From Sporobolomyces roseus (taxonomy: Eukaryota; Basidiomycota; Microbotryomycetes; Sporidiobolales; Sporidiobolaceae): a stretch of DNA of 64,000 nt. This document shows, one piece after another, positions 26,001-36,749 of the stretch; the stretch's first letter is position 1, and each line of letters opens with the position of its first letter. The position numbers were made by a program, and so were the translations under genes. Under the pieces are notes generated by a model, which saw nothing but the letters and a program-made list of their open reading frames with translations, had not been told where the DNA came from and searched no databases. The DNA lies in contig JADILM010000001.1 in NCBI GenBank assembly GCA_016617785.1, positions 806,001-870,000 on the forward strand, read 5' to 3'.

Positions 26001-26677
26001 AACTCAAGCAAATGCTCGATATCGTTGAGAATGATTTGTTCCGAAAGTTGATGCCCTCGGTCACCTACATGCGAATGGATGGATCGACCGACGTTTCAAA
26101 GCGACATGCCGTCGTTCAGACTTTCAACGCCGACCCTTCGATCGACGTTCTTCTCCTCACCACCCATGTTGGGGGACTCGGACTCAATCTCACCTCTGCC
26201 GACACGGTCATATTCGTCGAACACGATTGGAACCCGATGAAGGATCTTCAAGCTATGGATCGAGCCCATCGATTGGGACAGAAGCGCGTCGTCAACGTTT
26301 ACCGTCTTATCATGAGAGGAACTCTCGAAGAGAAGATCATGGGGTGCGCTTCACTTTCCTCCCTCCCTACTAGTCGCTCCTAGGCTACAACTGACGCTGA
26401 TCTCGCACCATCGAGTCACAGACTACAACGATTCAAACTCAACATCGCTTCCTCTGTCGTTACTCAACAAAACTCGAACCTCGATTCACTCGGCACCGAT
26501 CAAATCCTGGATCTCTTCCAAGTCTCCGATACTTCTTCGACGTCCACCTCGACCGCACAAGCATCAGGCGACAAACCCATGTCACAAAAAGCAATCCTCG
26601 ATTCGCTTTCTGAACTACCTGCAGACGATGAATACAACGATTTAGATCTCTCAGCTTTCACTGCTTCCCTCGCATAG
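20045..26677 (+). CDS. MOT1: Mot1/BTAF1 Swi2/Snf2 ATPase, TBP remover
   Basis: Nuclear ATPase that uses ATP hydrolysis to strip TATA-binding protein from DNA. A short first exon (MGSR, ATG at 20045) is spliced to LDRLITLLDTGTTSSVRLTA. HEAT repeats follow through about 24.5 kb, interrupted by a low-complexity insertion (about 20.85-21.25 kb) with the lysine-rich patch KNKLKRKRKAEGK. The Snf2 ATPase begins at ELRKYQRDGVSWLAFL. It has Walker A DMGLGKTLQS (made across an intron at 24817-24882), the DEGH box in CILDEGHIIKNG, and LILSGTPIQNNVLELWSLFD. The helicase C-lobe carries RVLIFCQLKQMLDIVE, THVGGLGLNLTSADTVI, DWNPMKDLQAMDRAHRLGQ and GTLEEKIMGLQ. About 12 introns; spliced length near 1,980 residues, as expected. 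The stop is at 26675-26677. Confidence 0.95.
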
Positions 26678-27059
26678 TCTCCCCTCTCGTCGTCGTCGTC
26701 GTACATAATCTGTACCTTCTGTATATGTTGTATGTTACGGAAACTCAATTTGCGCAAAGAGAACGGAAATAGAGAGGCAACGACAGTATGCGAGACCGCG
26801 AGAACGAGCGGGCGGGGTCAGAACGAGACGAACATTAGACACGCAGACCGAGTAGATATTGATCGACGAAGATTGTTACAATTCGAGGTGAAAAGGTTCC
26901 GAGCGACGACGAGCTGAGACTGACAGAGAGAAAAGAGGGAAAGGAACAGTAGTCAAGTACATGAATGATCAACACTATGTATAGATGCGGACAAGGGGTA
27001 GGGGTATAGTCAAAGGAATAATAACGAGAAAGGAGGCAAAAGGGAAAAAAACAAAAACA
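26678..27059. other. Convergent intergenic region MOT1 / LAMMER kinase
   Basis: This region contains the two 3' UTRs. A short GTC triplet run follows the MOT1 stop at about 26690-26702, and A-rich stretches at 27040-27058 precede the kinase stop on the other strand. No gene was seen. Confidence 0.6.
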
Positions 27060-29309
27060 CTATTGCGGTCGATATGTCGTTCCTTCGTCGGTGATCCGTG
27101 TCGAGAAGAAAGGATGTCGAAGTGCTGCTTGAACGTCAAGTCGATCCTCCTTCTGCCACGTCAAGAGACCTTTGCAGAGATCGTAGAATTTCTCTCGTGC
27201 AGGATCGGTCGTTCCGATGATGTCCTGTTCAACGCTTCAAAGTCAGCTGCGATGATCTCAGAGGAACGAGCGAGAGAGGTAGACTCACTCGTAGCGACTT
27301 CATACCAGTCACATACTTCTTGCTCTGTTTCTGAGTCGAAGGTTGAGGGAAATTGAGTTTGACTTCCTTCTTCTTCCCGGCTCCCGTCGTCTTGAACCAA
27401 TCCGGGTGATCACCTCCGACACTCCTAGGGGGGAAGAAAGAGCAAAAGATCAGTACGCGCAAGAATAGGATGAGTATAGTCCCGAGGTACTCACTCCTTC
27501 GCAGCGCTTAACATCGATTTCGGCATTGGTCCGAACACTTTCTCCATCATTGCGAGATGTTCGAGGTTCTCATGAGTCTGGAAGAGTGCTTCTCCGGTCA
27601 CGAATTCGACGAGGATGCAACCGATTGACCACATATCACAGGGATAGCTCCAACCGAGACCTGAACTCGTAGAAGAGTCAGTTCTGTGCGAATGGTCAGA
27701 AGCAAAGGGACGAGGACTGACAGAGTATAATCTCTGGAGCACGATAATGTCTGGTTGAGACGACGGAAGCATGATATTCCTTTTCGAAAGTAGCACTCCC
27801 GAAATCGATTAGGCAAATGTCGGTTTTGTTCAGGAGTTTCCTAGTCTTCGACTTCTGTTGAGCCATAAAGAGGAGGAACAGTCAGTCTGGAGCAGCGAAA
27901 GAGGAAAGGAAGACTGCAACGCACTCGACTCGGAACTACTGTTGAGCGGTTGTCGAGCAGGAGAATGTTTTCCGGCTTGAGATCGGTGTGAACAAGATTG
28001 TGCTTGTGAACAACTGTGAATCAGCGCACAGAGATGGTCAGACATGCGAATGATAGCGGAGAGAGGGAAACTTGACTTGCATTGTAACGCTAGTAAGAGT
28101 TGTTTAGCAAATTGCTGAACGTGCGATAGTGGGAAAGGCTCGTAGGCGTTCTCTTTGAGGAAGTCGAAGACGGAAGCAGAGAGTAGCTCAGTGACGAGAC
28201 AGGTATGACCGTAGAATTCGAATTCGCATTGTAATCGAATACAATTCCTGTTGAGAACGAAAGAGACGAGTAAGTTTCCTGACGGACGTTGACCATGTGG
28301 AAGGTAAGCGGAGTGCGACTTACATCTTCCCTTCTGGATCTTGGCTTTTGAGCTGCTGCAGCACTCGAATCTCGGTCTTCGCTGCTTCCTGATATTTCGG
28401 AACAGCCCGGCTGCGATTCGAGGGAAACTTCGTCAGAATGACAACGAGCGGTTGATCTAGTGGGACTGAGAGCTCACATGATCTTGACCGCGACGGCGGA
28501 GCCAATTTCCTCGCGGCGCCGAGATCGAACAACTTTCGCAGAGACGACTTTTCCAAAAGTTCCTTGACCCAACAATCTCTCGATTTGATCTGGGTAAGCA
28601 GCACTCGAGTAAGCAACCGCACAAGGAGACTGGCGTATCCCAAAACATAAGGAAGCATGGCTTACAGTCGGTACCGTTCGAGTCGTTCGTGACAATATCT
28701 CCTATTCTCACGATGAAATGACCTTCAGCGTCCGCTTTACCCGACACCTGCTTCTCCTTTCCTTTGCCGCTCGAGCGATGCGCCTGTTCGATGAGATCAA
28801 GGAAAGATCAGCACAATCGCAGAGAGGAGTTTGAGAGGGAAACTCACATCTTGAGCGTATTCATCGTGTTTCCGTTTCTGACCTGAACCACTCGCTACTG
28901 GTTGCTGTTGCTGATACTCTCGGTGTGATTGCAGTCCAGCTCCAGTTTGATATCCGTTGGATTGCGGGTAACCATTGTAGACTCGTCCCGCTGCGTCGCT
29001 CTTGCGTTTCTTGGGTGCAGGTTCGTATCCTCCGTAGGGATCGTTCCTAGCCTGACTCGTCGAAGCGTAGGCTTGACTAGGTCCAGCTCGAGAAGCGGTT
29101 GCTGTTGGTTCGGGAGTATCTTCGAGAGTGAGAACTTCTTGTTCTTTGCCGTACTTGTCGCGTACAGATTCTACCGTGTACTTGACTGGAGGTGGAGCTT
29201 GTGCTCTCCTCCCGTAGTGAGGTACTGCTGCACCGTTTGGATACTGTTGTCGACTTGTTGTGGTTGTGGTGGAAGAGCCGTTGTTCCGACTCGCTACCCT
29301 TGAAGACAT
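27060..29309 (-). CDS. LAMMER/CLK dual-specificity protein kinase
   Basis: CLK/LAMMER family kinase (Kns1/Lkh1-like), expected to phosphorylate SR-type splicing factors and regulate growth and stress responses. The start at 29309 gives [18 protein letters not shown]. About 180 low-complexity residues include two basic patches that could be nuclear signals ([18 protein letters not shown]). The kinase domain has the Gly loop [34 protein letters not shown], the family catalytic loop [45 protein letters not shown] and the diagnostic [15 protein letters not shown]. It ends [16 protein letters not shown] with the stop at 27060-27062. The intron at 28014-28080 must use a GC donor to keep the [11 protein letters not shown] frame. 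Probable introns also lie in the 5' leader beyond 29400. Confidence 0.93.
28014..28080 (-). other. GC-AG intron in the LAMMER kinase gene
   Basis: Donor GCAAGT on the minus strand and acceptor CACAG. Using the GC donor joins LLALQ to [13 protein letters not shown] in frame. The nearest GT donor (GTCAAG, 4 nt downstream) breaks the frame. GCAAGT is the usual form of the minor GC donor class, so this is a normal but uncommon intron. Confidence 0.75.
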
Positions 29310-30176
29310 GGTGATAGAGTGATCGCGAGTGTGTGAGGATCTACTGGCCAGACTCTCACAGTCAGCGATACGGTATTGGAACAGAGAGATGAAGAAATGG
29401 CTCACCTGTTTGAGATCAAGTGATTACGGAGAAAGAGAAGCTAAAACTGCTCAAGCCGAGTTGTGCGCGCTTCGAGGGTGATGAGAAGATATTCAGGTAG
29501 TATTTAGAGAGCTCCGGTGTCGAGTCCTGTTGGAGAAGAGGCGATTGTCGTCAGGTTGGAGAGCATGAGATGAGCAAAGAGAGCTGCTTACCTACAGAAG
29601 AGCTGATCGATTAGCAGTGTCCGATAGGTGCTCGAGAGTGCTATGACGAGTTGCTAGTTGTTCAAGAGGGTGTCGAGGTGAGAAGAAAGTCACTGTAGTC
29701 TCTCTCTCTTCAAACTCGCAAGTTTCGCAATTCCACTTCCATTCCGAGAAGCTTCCACATTGAATGCGAGTAAACGGGGTGAACAAATGACCCTGAGAGC
29801 GACGGACGATGTACGCTCAAACTCGAAAGAGAGAGAGAAAAATGCAAAACGTTTTCAAATCGCATCGCACGCTCGCAGCAGGCAATGACAGGCTTCCTAC
29901 TTCGCTGATTGGGCGGAAGCAGCAATAGCGCAATCTCGGGGTCAAGCGATAGTCTCGCTAGACCTGAAAGCAGATCCCGGGAGAAGAAGGAAAAGGTGAA
30001 GGTCAGGCGGTGAGCGATTCTACATTCTTCGCACATTCTATGATATCGTCTATCCTTCTCCCACTCTATCTCTACCTATATCGCAAGAAAGAATCGACGA
30101 GTAAACGACTGGTCGAACTCTATCGAGTGAAACAGGAAAGGAAAACGCACAATCTCTATAACCACCTTCCCTCTCA
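29310..30176. other. Kinase upstream region and MDP-1 3' flank
   Basis: This holds the promoter and 5' leader of the kinase (minus strand) and the 3' flank of the phosphatase gene. Donor- and acceptor-like sites on the minus strand around 29405 and 29590 suggest one or two 5' UTR introns. A TTTCGCAA octamer lies at 29723. Short open frames here lack family resemblance. Confidence 0.5.
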
Positions 30177-31025
30177 CTATAGCGTCTTACTCGACAACCC
30201 TTTCCGCCACGCGTCGATCCCGCTCTCGAATAGCCTCTTGCTGACTCCGCTTTGAACTAGTACGAACGTCACACCTAGTTTCGTCACTTCTCGATTTCGA
30301 GACTCGTCGTCAAAGAACACCTTTTCGAAATCGAGTGTGTCAGCAACGAATGACCGACAGGAGCGAGTGAGTGGTAGAGAAAGGTTGGTAGAGGTGAAGG
30401 CCGAAAGTGAAAAGAGGGAAGGGTAAGAGATGGGACTAACCATCTCATCGTAAGGTATTCCAGTCTTTTTATGAAGAGCTTGAAAATGAGTGATCTTGCT
30501 ACCCGGATAGATCTCCATCGAATCGAACAAGTTGATCGACGATACCAGCTCCTTTTCGTTCTTCGCCTTGCCGCCCTTGAGGAGATCATCAGAATCGATT
30601 GAACCGGGAATGAGGAGTTCTGTCAGAGCTTGACGAGCCGCTTTCGGTGCGTGAGTTCTTGATGCGGCAGCGATATGAATCTTACTCTTGTGCAGATCCA
30701 TGAGAACACCGGGAACTTCAGGGTAGACTGTCGGCGGATCGCGAAACAGAAGTTAATCGACGGATAATCGTCGGAGGGAGCAAGGGACGTACAGGCCATC
30801 TTCTGCCCATGCTTGTCAAAGATCTGGTTGACATCGTCAGGTCCTCTCCTTTTCAAAGGAGGAGTAACGTGAGTCTGCGAAGCGAAAATCAAGATTAGTT
30901 GCTGCTTCACGCTCTCGCTGTTTTGTGAGGAGTTCGCTTACATCGACCCAGAGATCCCATAGAGTGTAATCCAGATCGAACACGACCATTTGTGGCAGTC
31001 GTTTCTTGGAGTTGTCGGGATTCAT
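30177..31025 (-). CDS. Magnesium-dependent phosphatase-1-like HAD phosphatase
   Basis: HAD-superfamily phosphatase of the MDP-1/acid phosphatase group, proposed in other organisms to act on protein phosphotyrosine or on fructosamine-6-phosphates. The start at 31025 gives MNPDNSKKRLPQMVVFDLDY. Motif I is FDLDYTLWDLWVD with the nucleophile and acid/base Asp residues. After two introns come AFYPEVPGVLMDLHKSK, motif II IAAASRTHAPKAARQ, KITHFQALHKKTGIPYDEM and motif III/IV VFFDDESRNREVTKLGVTF. The protein ends WRKGLSSKTL with the stop at 30177-30179. Length and motif order fit the family. The 5' flank has a probable leader intron (GTGAGTGAGC..CTCACAG on the minus strand near 31095-31145). The cellular substrate is unknown. 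Confidence 0.9.
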
Positions 31026-31605
31026 CTTTGTTGAGCGAGTCTTCGAAGAGAGAGACGTCGAGTGTAGAGACCAGCGAATGGCTGTGAGTAGAGCAGGTTT
31101 GGTCAGTATCTGCGTGTAGGTCTACTTGTAAAGCTCACTCACGAGATGCTATGAGGAGTTGAGGTGTTCGAAAAATGACGTTGGAAAAGCGAGCGAGAAT
31201 GGAGCGAGAAGGGCTTGCTAGGCTTGTCGCTACACGTGATCACTGTCGAGAAGCTGTTATGTAGCGATTCGAGTTGGATTTGAGCGGATTGGGTGAGGTC
31301 GAGAAGTCTGATAGAATCGAAGAAATCGGTTCAAGTCGAAAAATCGAAAACTCGGATTTCGTCTTGATATCGCACAATTCTCCTAGTACAGAGTCCTCAC
31401 GATCAGTCAAGACTATGGAAGCGACATGATCGTACTAGATGAGAGAGAATCAGGCCTAGTGAACTTTCCAAGCTCTGGCTGAATGCTCCCTCGCTCCTCT
31501 TCGCAACGACTGCTCCATCGATAGAATGCTAGACTGCTAGGAACGTTATTACAACAAGTTGACATATGAAAATAATAGATACCCCCTCCAAACCCTCCTC
31601 CTCTC
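31026..31605. other. Intergenic region MDP-1 promoter / LIM gene 3' flank
   Basis: It contains the MDP-1 promoter and leader (with a likely 5' UTR intron near 31095-31145) and the 3' UTR of the LIM gene. No other coding sequence was recognised. Confidence 0.5.
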
Positions 31606-34204
31606 CTAACGTCTCGTGATGATTGTCTGCCTCTTCTTCGCCCGACTCGTTTGAGATGCCGAAATCTTGTTCTCCGCAACTTGACGAGCTCCTGAGGAAG
31701 GACCGGCCGAGTGGGTCTCACAATACGGCAGACGATCGACGACGAAATGATGATCCAGTAAGGGAGTCGAGCAGGTTGAAATCGAACAAACGAAACAGTT
31801 TGGATGATCTGAATGCATTTCGACTCCATTAGTCGAGCTCAGGGGTGAAATGAGGTGCGAGAGAAAGAGAGAGACTCACATCTTCCACCACCTCCATTCT
31901 CTTCCCCGACGAGGGATACGCAAGGTCCTTCGATAGGTTTGAACGAGCAGGTTTGATTCGTACATAGCGAACCGTTGAGATGATGATAATCGTATTGACA
32001 GTATGGTTTGCCGTCGCTGGAAGAAGTATCACGATATCAGTTATCTAGGCGCACTCAGAGACTGAATGATCAAGCGAAAAAACTCACAAGACGTAGAAAT
32101 CTCCAGACGGGAAGCTTTTCGAGCATGAAAAGCAAGAGAAACATGCAGGATGATACTAAGCGTCACCAATTCGAAAACATGTGTCAGATCAAGTACCGAC
32201 TACAGTTCAAAAGAGCAAGAGAGTGCTCACTTTTCCCAGTACTTTCCCATCACTACTAGTGACCGCGCCACCTTCAATCGCTTTCCTACATTTCCTACAC
32301 TTGGGTAAATACCTTTCTGCATAACAACCTTTGCAAAACACCTGTCCATCCCCAGCTTTCTGCACGTCTGAAGGTCCGATCTTTTTCCTGCAAGTCGTAC
32401 AACTCGGAGTTTTCAGGTGAGCAGAAAGGTTCGGAGTTGATCCGGAAGTCGTCATCCCACTGAGTTTTGAAGAGAATTGAGAGAGCGAGGAAGGGACGGA
32501 TTGGGAACTCGACATCTTGTGAGGAGCCCGTGGAGTAGAATTGAGATCCTCCTCCTCCTCCACTCTATTCGGTTTCCTCGAAGTCGACATGAATTCATCC
32601 AGTAGATCATGACCCTCTTGTTCGTTGTCGTCCGTAGCTTCCTCCCTAGCCATCAACAAAAGATCTTCGAGTGCATCCAAACTTCCCAAACTACCGGCTC
32701 CTTCACTCCTTCGCCCTTGACTACCCGGGATGGAAGGTGACCGAGTCATTTTCGCGAGTGCTGCAGTCGAGGAGGAAGAAGGTTTCAGGGTGTCTCGACG
32801 GTCGTAAGCGATGTAAGCGGATTCTGCTGAGTGAAGGGAGGAAGAGTTCGACGTCGATCGAGCTAGACCACTTGGTTCGACAATGGGAGGGCGAGTGGAA
32901 CCGTTGGAGGCGGAGGAAGAGGGGGCAGAGGGTAAAGGTGAAATGGGAGAATTCGCAGGAGAACGTTGCGGGATCGGGATCTTTCGAGAGCGGTTGTAGT
33001 CGTCGTGGGAAAATTGGGACTGCTGTTGCTGGAGGGACTGGGGAGAGACTGCTGGAGGTAGTGGCGATTGGCGGGAGACGTTCGAATGCGAGCTCGACTG
33101 CGAAGGGCTCGGAGAAGGCTGACGCGGATTGACGGAAGTGTCGGGGTAGCCTGGTTGTCGGAAAGTGTTTCCTACTGGAGAAGGTGCGAGAGCAGGCGAG
33201 CGAAGATGGGGATCTTGATTCGAGCGAGAAGAGGGCAAGTTTGCTGTATTTGGTGAAGGCGAACGATTTCGGTTGATCCCATGCTGTTCGTAAGGCGATG
33301 GAGCACCGGCTGGTGGGAAGTTTGGAGAACGAGGGCTTCTTCCACCAACATCAAGATTCCTCATTCCCACTCCAGCCATATTCCCACCTAAATTCGCTCC
33401 TGCATCTCCCGCACCTCCTCCTCCTCCGGGTCCCTCTGTCGTTCCCACAAGTTTGTTGTATCTCTCGAAGAAGGGCATTCTTGACGAACCTCCACTCTGA
33501 ACTGAGGAGGAAGCGGATGAATTGCTGGACACCGCCGAGTGAGCTGGAGAAGTCGGTCTAGAGTGCGAGTGTGATGAACCGAGAGTATGAGGAGTATGTG
33601 GAGGAGTCGCTTCGAGGTGCTGACCGGGGAACATGGGACTTCGTAAAGAGGTTTGACCGTAATTTCCTTTTCCTCCTCCACCCGCTGCCTGAACGTCGAC
33701 CCTCAAGCCCCTCGAATTCGTATCTTCGTAACCTCTCGCACTACTACTCGTCGAGCTTGAGCCAGACTTGCAGACGTGCTCACCTAGATCGTCGAGGTGA
33801 ACCCATGAAGAACAGGAACTGCATTTGATAGCATCTGCTGGAGGAGAGGTCGGAGTCGGTGGAGGTCGAGCTAAGTCTGGAGATGAGCCGAAGAGATGAT
33901 GATGATGTTGCTGCTGCTGCTGTTGGGGAAGAGGAGCGGGAGCGAAGGAGGAAGGATCGTGTAAATGCGGAGGAGGAGGGCGTTGCGAAGAAGGATTTTG
34001 ACGATATTGAGGTGAAACGTCTCTCGGATATTGTTGCGAGTGTTTCAATTGGTGGGACTGGATAGTAGGAGAAGGCTGGAGTCGAGGTGGAGCTTGAGGA
34101 TGAAGCTGGTAAGGTGAAGGAGTTCTCATTTGTTGAAGAGGGGGAGAGGGTCGACCATAATTGTCTCTTGGATGTGGCTGGTTGTTGGACATATAAGAAG
34201 CCAT
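31606..34204 (-). CDS. LIM-domain protein, paxillin/Pxl1-like
   Basis: Probable cytoskeletal or polarity adaptor. The start at 34204 gives MASYMSNNQPHPRDN. About 560 Pro/Ser/Gln-rich residues follow, with one isolated zinc-knuckle-like CSSCSSWVHLDDLGEHVC near residue 130. The C-terminal LIM region starts with a half module (CTTCRKKIGPSD..VFCKGC). It continues with a full LIM domain (CRKCRKAIEGG, YHPACFSCFSCSKSF, GKPYCQYDYH) and a second full one (CTNQTC, RYHPACFVCSIS, LPYCETH). The protein ends TSRAKKRQTIITRR with the stop at 31606-31608. Three introns lie in the LIM part. No RhoGAP domain is visible, which argues against Lrg1/Rga1. Zinc ligands are intact in the two full domains. A 5' UTR intron just upstream is likely. 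Confidence 0.85.
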
Positions 34205-34874
34205 CCCGTCCTATTACAAGCGGTCTGTCAGCTGAGTATAAGCTGATTCGGGAAGGAGTGGAGCAGAAGAGTGGAAAGGGAAGGGGACACGCCAAGGGTA
34301 ACTTTGGCAAGATGCAAGGAGGGATGTGAGAGCTGTGACATACCTTCGTAAGCCTTGTACACGGTCAAAGTATCCAATCCAAGAGTCGAGCGAGAGGTCC
34401 GAGAGAATCGAGAGTTCAAGTTGGTTGAATTAAACCGCAAAGCTGACTGAACCTCTAGCTGGAGATGAGTCTCGCCGTCAGCGTGATTGGAATTGGTGTG
34501 ATCGGATGCTGTTCCCGTGAACGAGACTGAGTGCCGAGGTGATAGAGTCGAGTGGAACAAAGGAAATCAGATTTCGCGGGAGACACGCGACGACAATTCA
34601 AGGGTCAAACGCATTTAATCTCTTCCACTTTTTTGCGCAGAGGACCGCTGGACGTATCGATGTGGAGCGCGTGATCAAGCACCGTGAAGTCCCACACAAT
34701 AAGCAACAAACCCGACTTTCGCAAGACCATCATCGAATTTCTCTCAAAGACAGCCTCCTCGCGCTCTCAGTAGGCCGTAGCAAGTTTACGGGGCTCAGCT
34801 GAAAGATCTGCTATTGACCGCTTCTTTACAGTTGCAGCTTCGTGGTCTGAATCTCCCAATATCCTCCTCTACGT
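34205..34874. other. LIM gene promoter/leader and mS38 3' flank
   Basis: On the minus strand an intron-like segment with a GTATGT donor, a GCTGAC branch site and an AATAG acceptor ends a few bases before the LIM start codon. Splicing it would not extend the LIM frame, so it is probably in the 5' UTR. A TTTCGCAA octamer lies at 34717. No other gene was seen. Confidence 0.45.
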
Positions 34875-36451
34875 TTATTTACCCAACCTCTGCCTCAACG
34901 CCCTTTGCGCCTTTCTGAACGACCACGAAAGAGATCCCTATCAGTGAGGAACCCGTTCAAGCGGTAAAGGCGAGAGACTTACCTTCTCTTCTTGTACTTG
35001 TGTTTCGTAATCTTCTTTTTCCTCTTCCTCTTGACCGAATCCATTTCCACGACACTTTCTCCCTCTAGATCAACCAATTCACTCGGCAAGAATGGAGATC
35101 CCTTGCCATTCATTCCAGTCCTAAGATCGAACGTCTCCCATCCAGCTCCCTCCGTCCAATATTTGATCGTTCCTTTCTCACTCGGTTCTTGTTCGACTAC
35201 AGGGGTCGAAGTTGAAGTGATCGGCGAGTCAGAATAGACTCGTTGTGCTTTTCGAAGCGACTCGGCGGTGGAATGGACGAAATCGTTACGTGCTGCCCAA
35301 GTGTGGACGAGTTGGTGGTGAGATAAGAATTGATCTGCTACGGCAGAAGCATCGGTGGGGTCGAGGGGTCGAAGGAAGTGTTTCGAGAATGCAGTCGCGT
35401 AGGGAGAGGTTGAAGGAGAGTCGGGGGTAGAGGTACGCGAGAGGGAAGAGGCGTAAGAAGAAGTGGGTTTGCTGAAGGGGGAGAGGAAGGTCAAATCTGA
35501 GAGGGTCTTCTTGGGGAGTGCGGAAGATCGAAGGGTGGATGGAGGAGTAGAGGAGGTGATAGATTGGAGAGTAGGTACTTCGTGAGGAGGTCGGGAAGCG
35601 AGGTATCTTGCGACATCGTGAGGGAGTGGTTGATGTTGACCAATCATCCAAGCATCGTAAGGTTCAGATTCTTGTTTCTCCATATCATGTAACTGTTCCT
35701 CGTGCATCGCCAACGCTTCTTCTTCCTTCGCTTCGGCAGCCAACTCCTCTTCGACCGTTTTTAAAGGTTCGATAGGACCCAACCTTGCGAGGTAAGGAGT
35801 TCCCATAAGAGTACCATCTTCTGACAAGTCGACCACCTCTGCCAACTCCTCCGATAACTCTGCGACTGTGATAGTCTCCTGATCTTGACTTCCTGACTCA
35901 CTAACTGCTCGAGTTCCCTCTTCCTCCATATTGAGTTCCAAATCCAACTCTGCCGTTCCCGAAGTCGCACCGTTCTGACTGTTGATCATGGTAATACTAC
36001 GACGGTTCTGTACTTGAACTGGTAATTCGAGGAGAGGTCGATGAAGTGCAAAGAGTGAATCATATTTGACCAACTCTGCGCTGACATGAGGTAGTTTGTA
36101 GGTCGAGGGGGTTGAGAGAGTACTGTTGGAGGATACTGCTACTTGTTTAGGGGTCGAGGAAGGAAGAGTAGTTGAAGTGGATTGGGAAGAGGAAGAAGAG
36201 GAAGAAGGAGCAGCAGCGGGTGCTTTCACTCGAGTAGAGGATCCATCCCGACTACTTGATCTACCAGATGAGTTGGAACTACACGAGTAGCGTCGGCAAA
36301 GTCGAGAGGACGAGGTGAGGGAAGATGAAGGAGAGGAAGGGAGGGAAGAGTTGAGAACAGCGAGGGAGGAAGGACGAGAGATAAGAGTGCTTCGAGAAGG
36401 TGTTGAGAGTGTTATTGAAGGGCGTAATGCCCGTGGTAACCGCATTGGCAT
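34875..36451 (-). CDS. COX24: Mitochondrial small-subunit ribosomal protein mS38 (Cox24/AURKAIP1 C-terminus)
   Basis: Basic C-terminal protein of the mitochondrial ribosome, known in yeast as Cox24/Qri5. The diagnostic C-terminus is SVKRKRKKKITKHKYKKRR joined to KAQRALRQRLGK. The last 12 codons become visible only after removing a 68-nt minus-strand intron (GTAAGT..TTCAG). The stop TAA is at 34875-34877. The start at 36451 gives MPMRLPRALRPSITLSTPSR, an Arg/Ser-rich, acid-free leader typical of mitochondrial import. Between leader and tail is a long region of more than 400 residues, Ser/Thr-rich then acidic, with LPHDVARYLASRPPHEVP. Known yeast and animal members are much shorter, so the central extension is lineage-specific or of unknown role. 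Family call rests on the C-terminal signature. Confidence 0.8.
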
Positions 36452-36749
36452 GTCGAAGTGGTTGGTAGCAAGTCGACAATCCAGCGAGAGCGAATCTCGA
36501 AGATATTCACTTTCATTTTGCTGACAGTAGTCTCGTTCGTCCGGTACAGCGTAATAACTCCTCTCTCAGACCGAGACGAAGCAATCGGATCCCAACAAAT
36601 ATTGTGAAATTCTTAAAAATCCGATTTCGCGAGAAGAGAAAAGCAAGTTACAAATATCCACGAGATTACGTATGGGTATCGACAGATGAAGAAACGCTCC
36701 TAGCGAGGTGGGCGATAGAGGGTATAAGCGAGAGACGAGTAAGCGAGAA

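Noticed and set aside
26690..26703. GTC triplet run after MOT1
   Set aside because: A minor simple-sequence tract in a 3' UTR.
32671..33132. Plus-strand open frame of 153 codons
   Set aside because: It lies opposite the low-complexity part of the LIM gene; an antisense shadow with no recognisable domain.
33780..34310. Minus-strand Ser-rich frame of 176 codons
   Set aside because: It overlaps the LIM gene in another frame. Joining it through the upstream leader intron loses the LIM reading frame.
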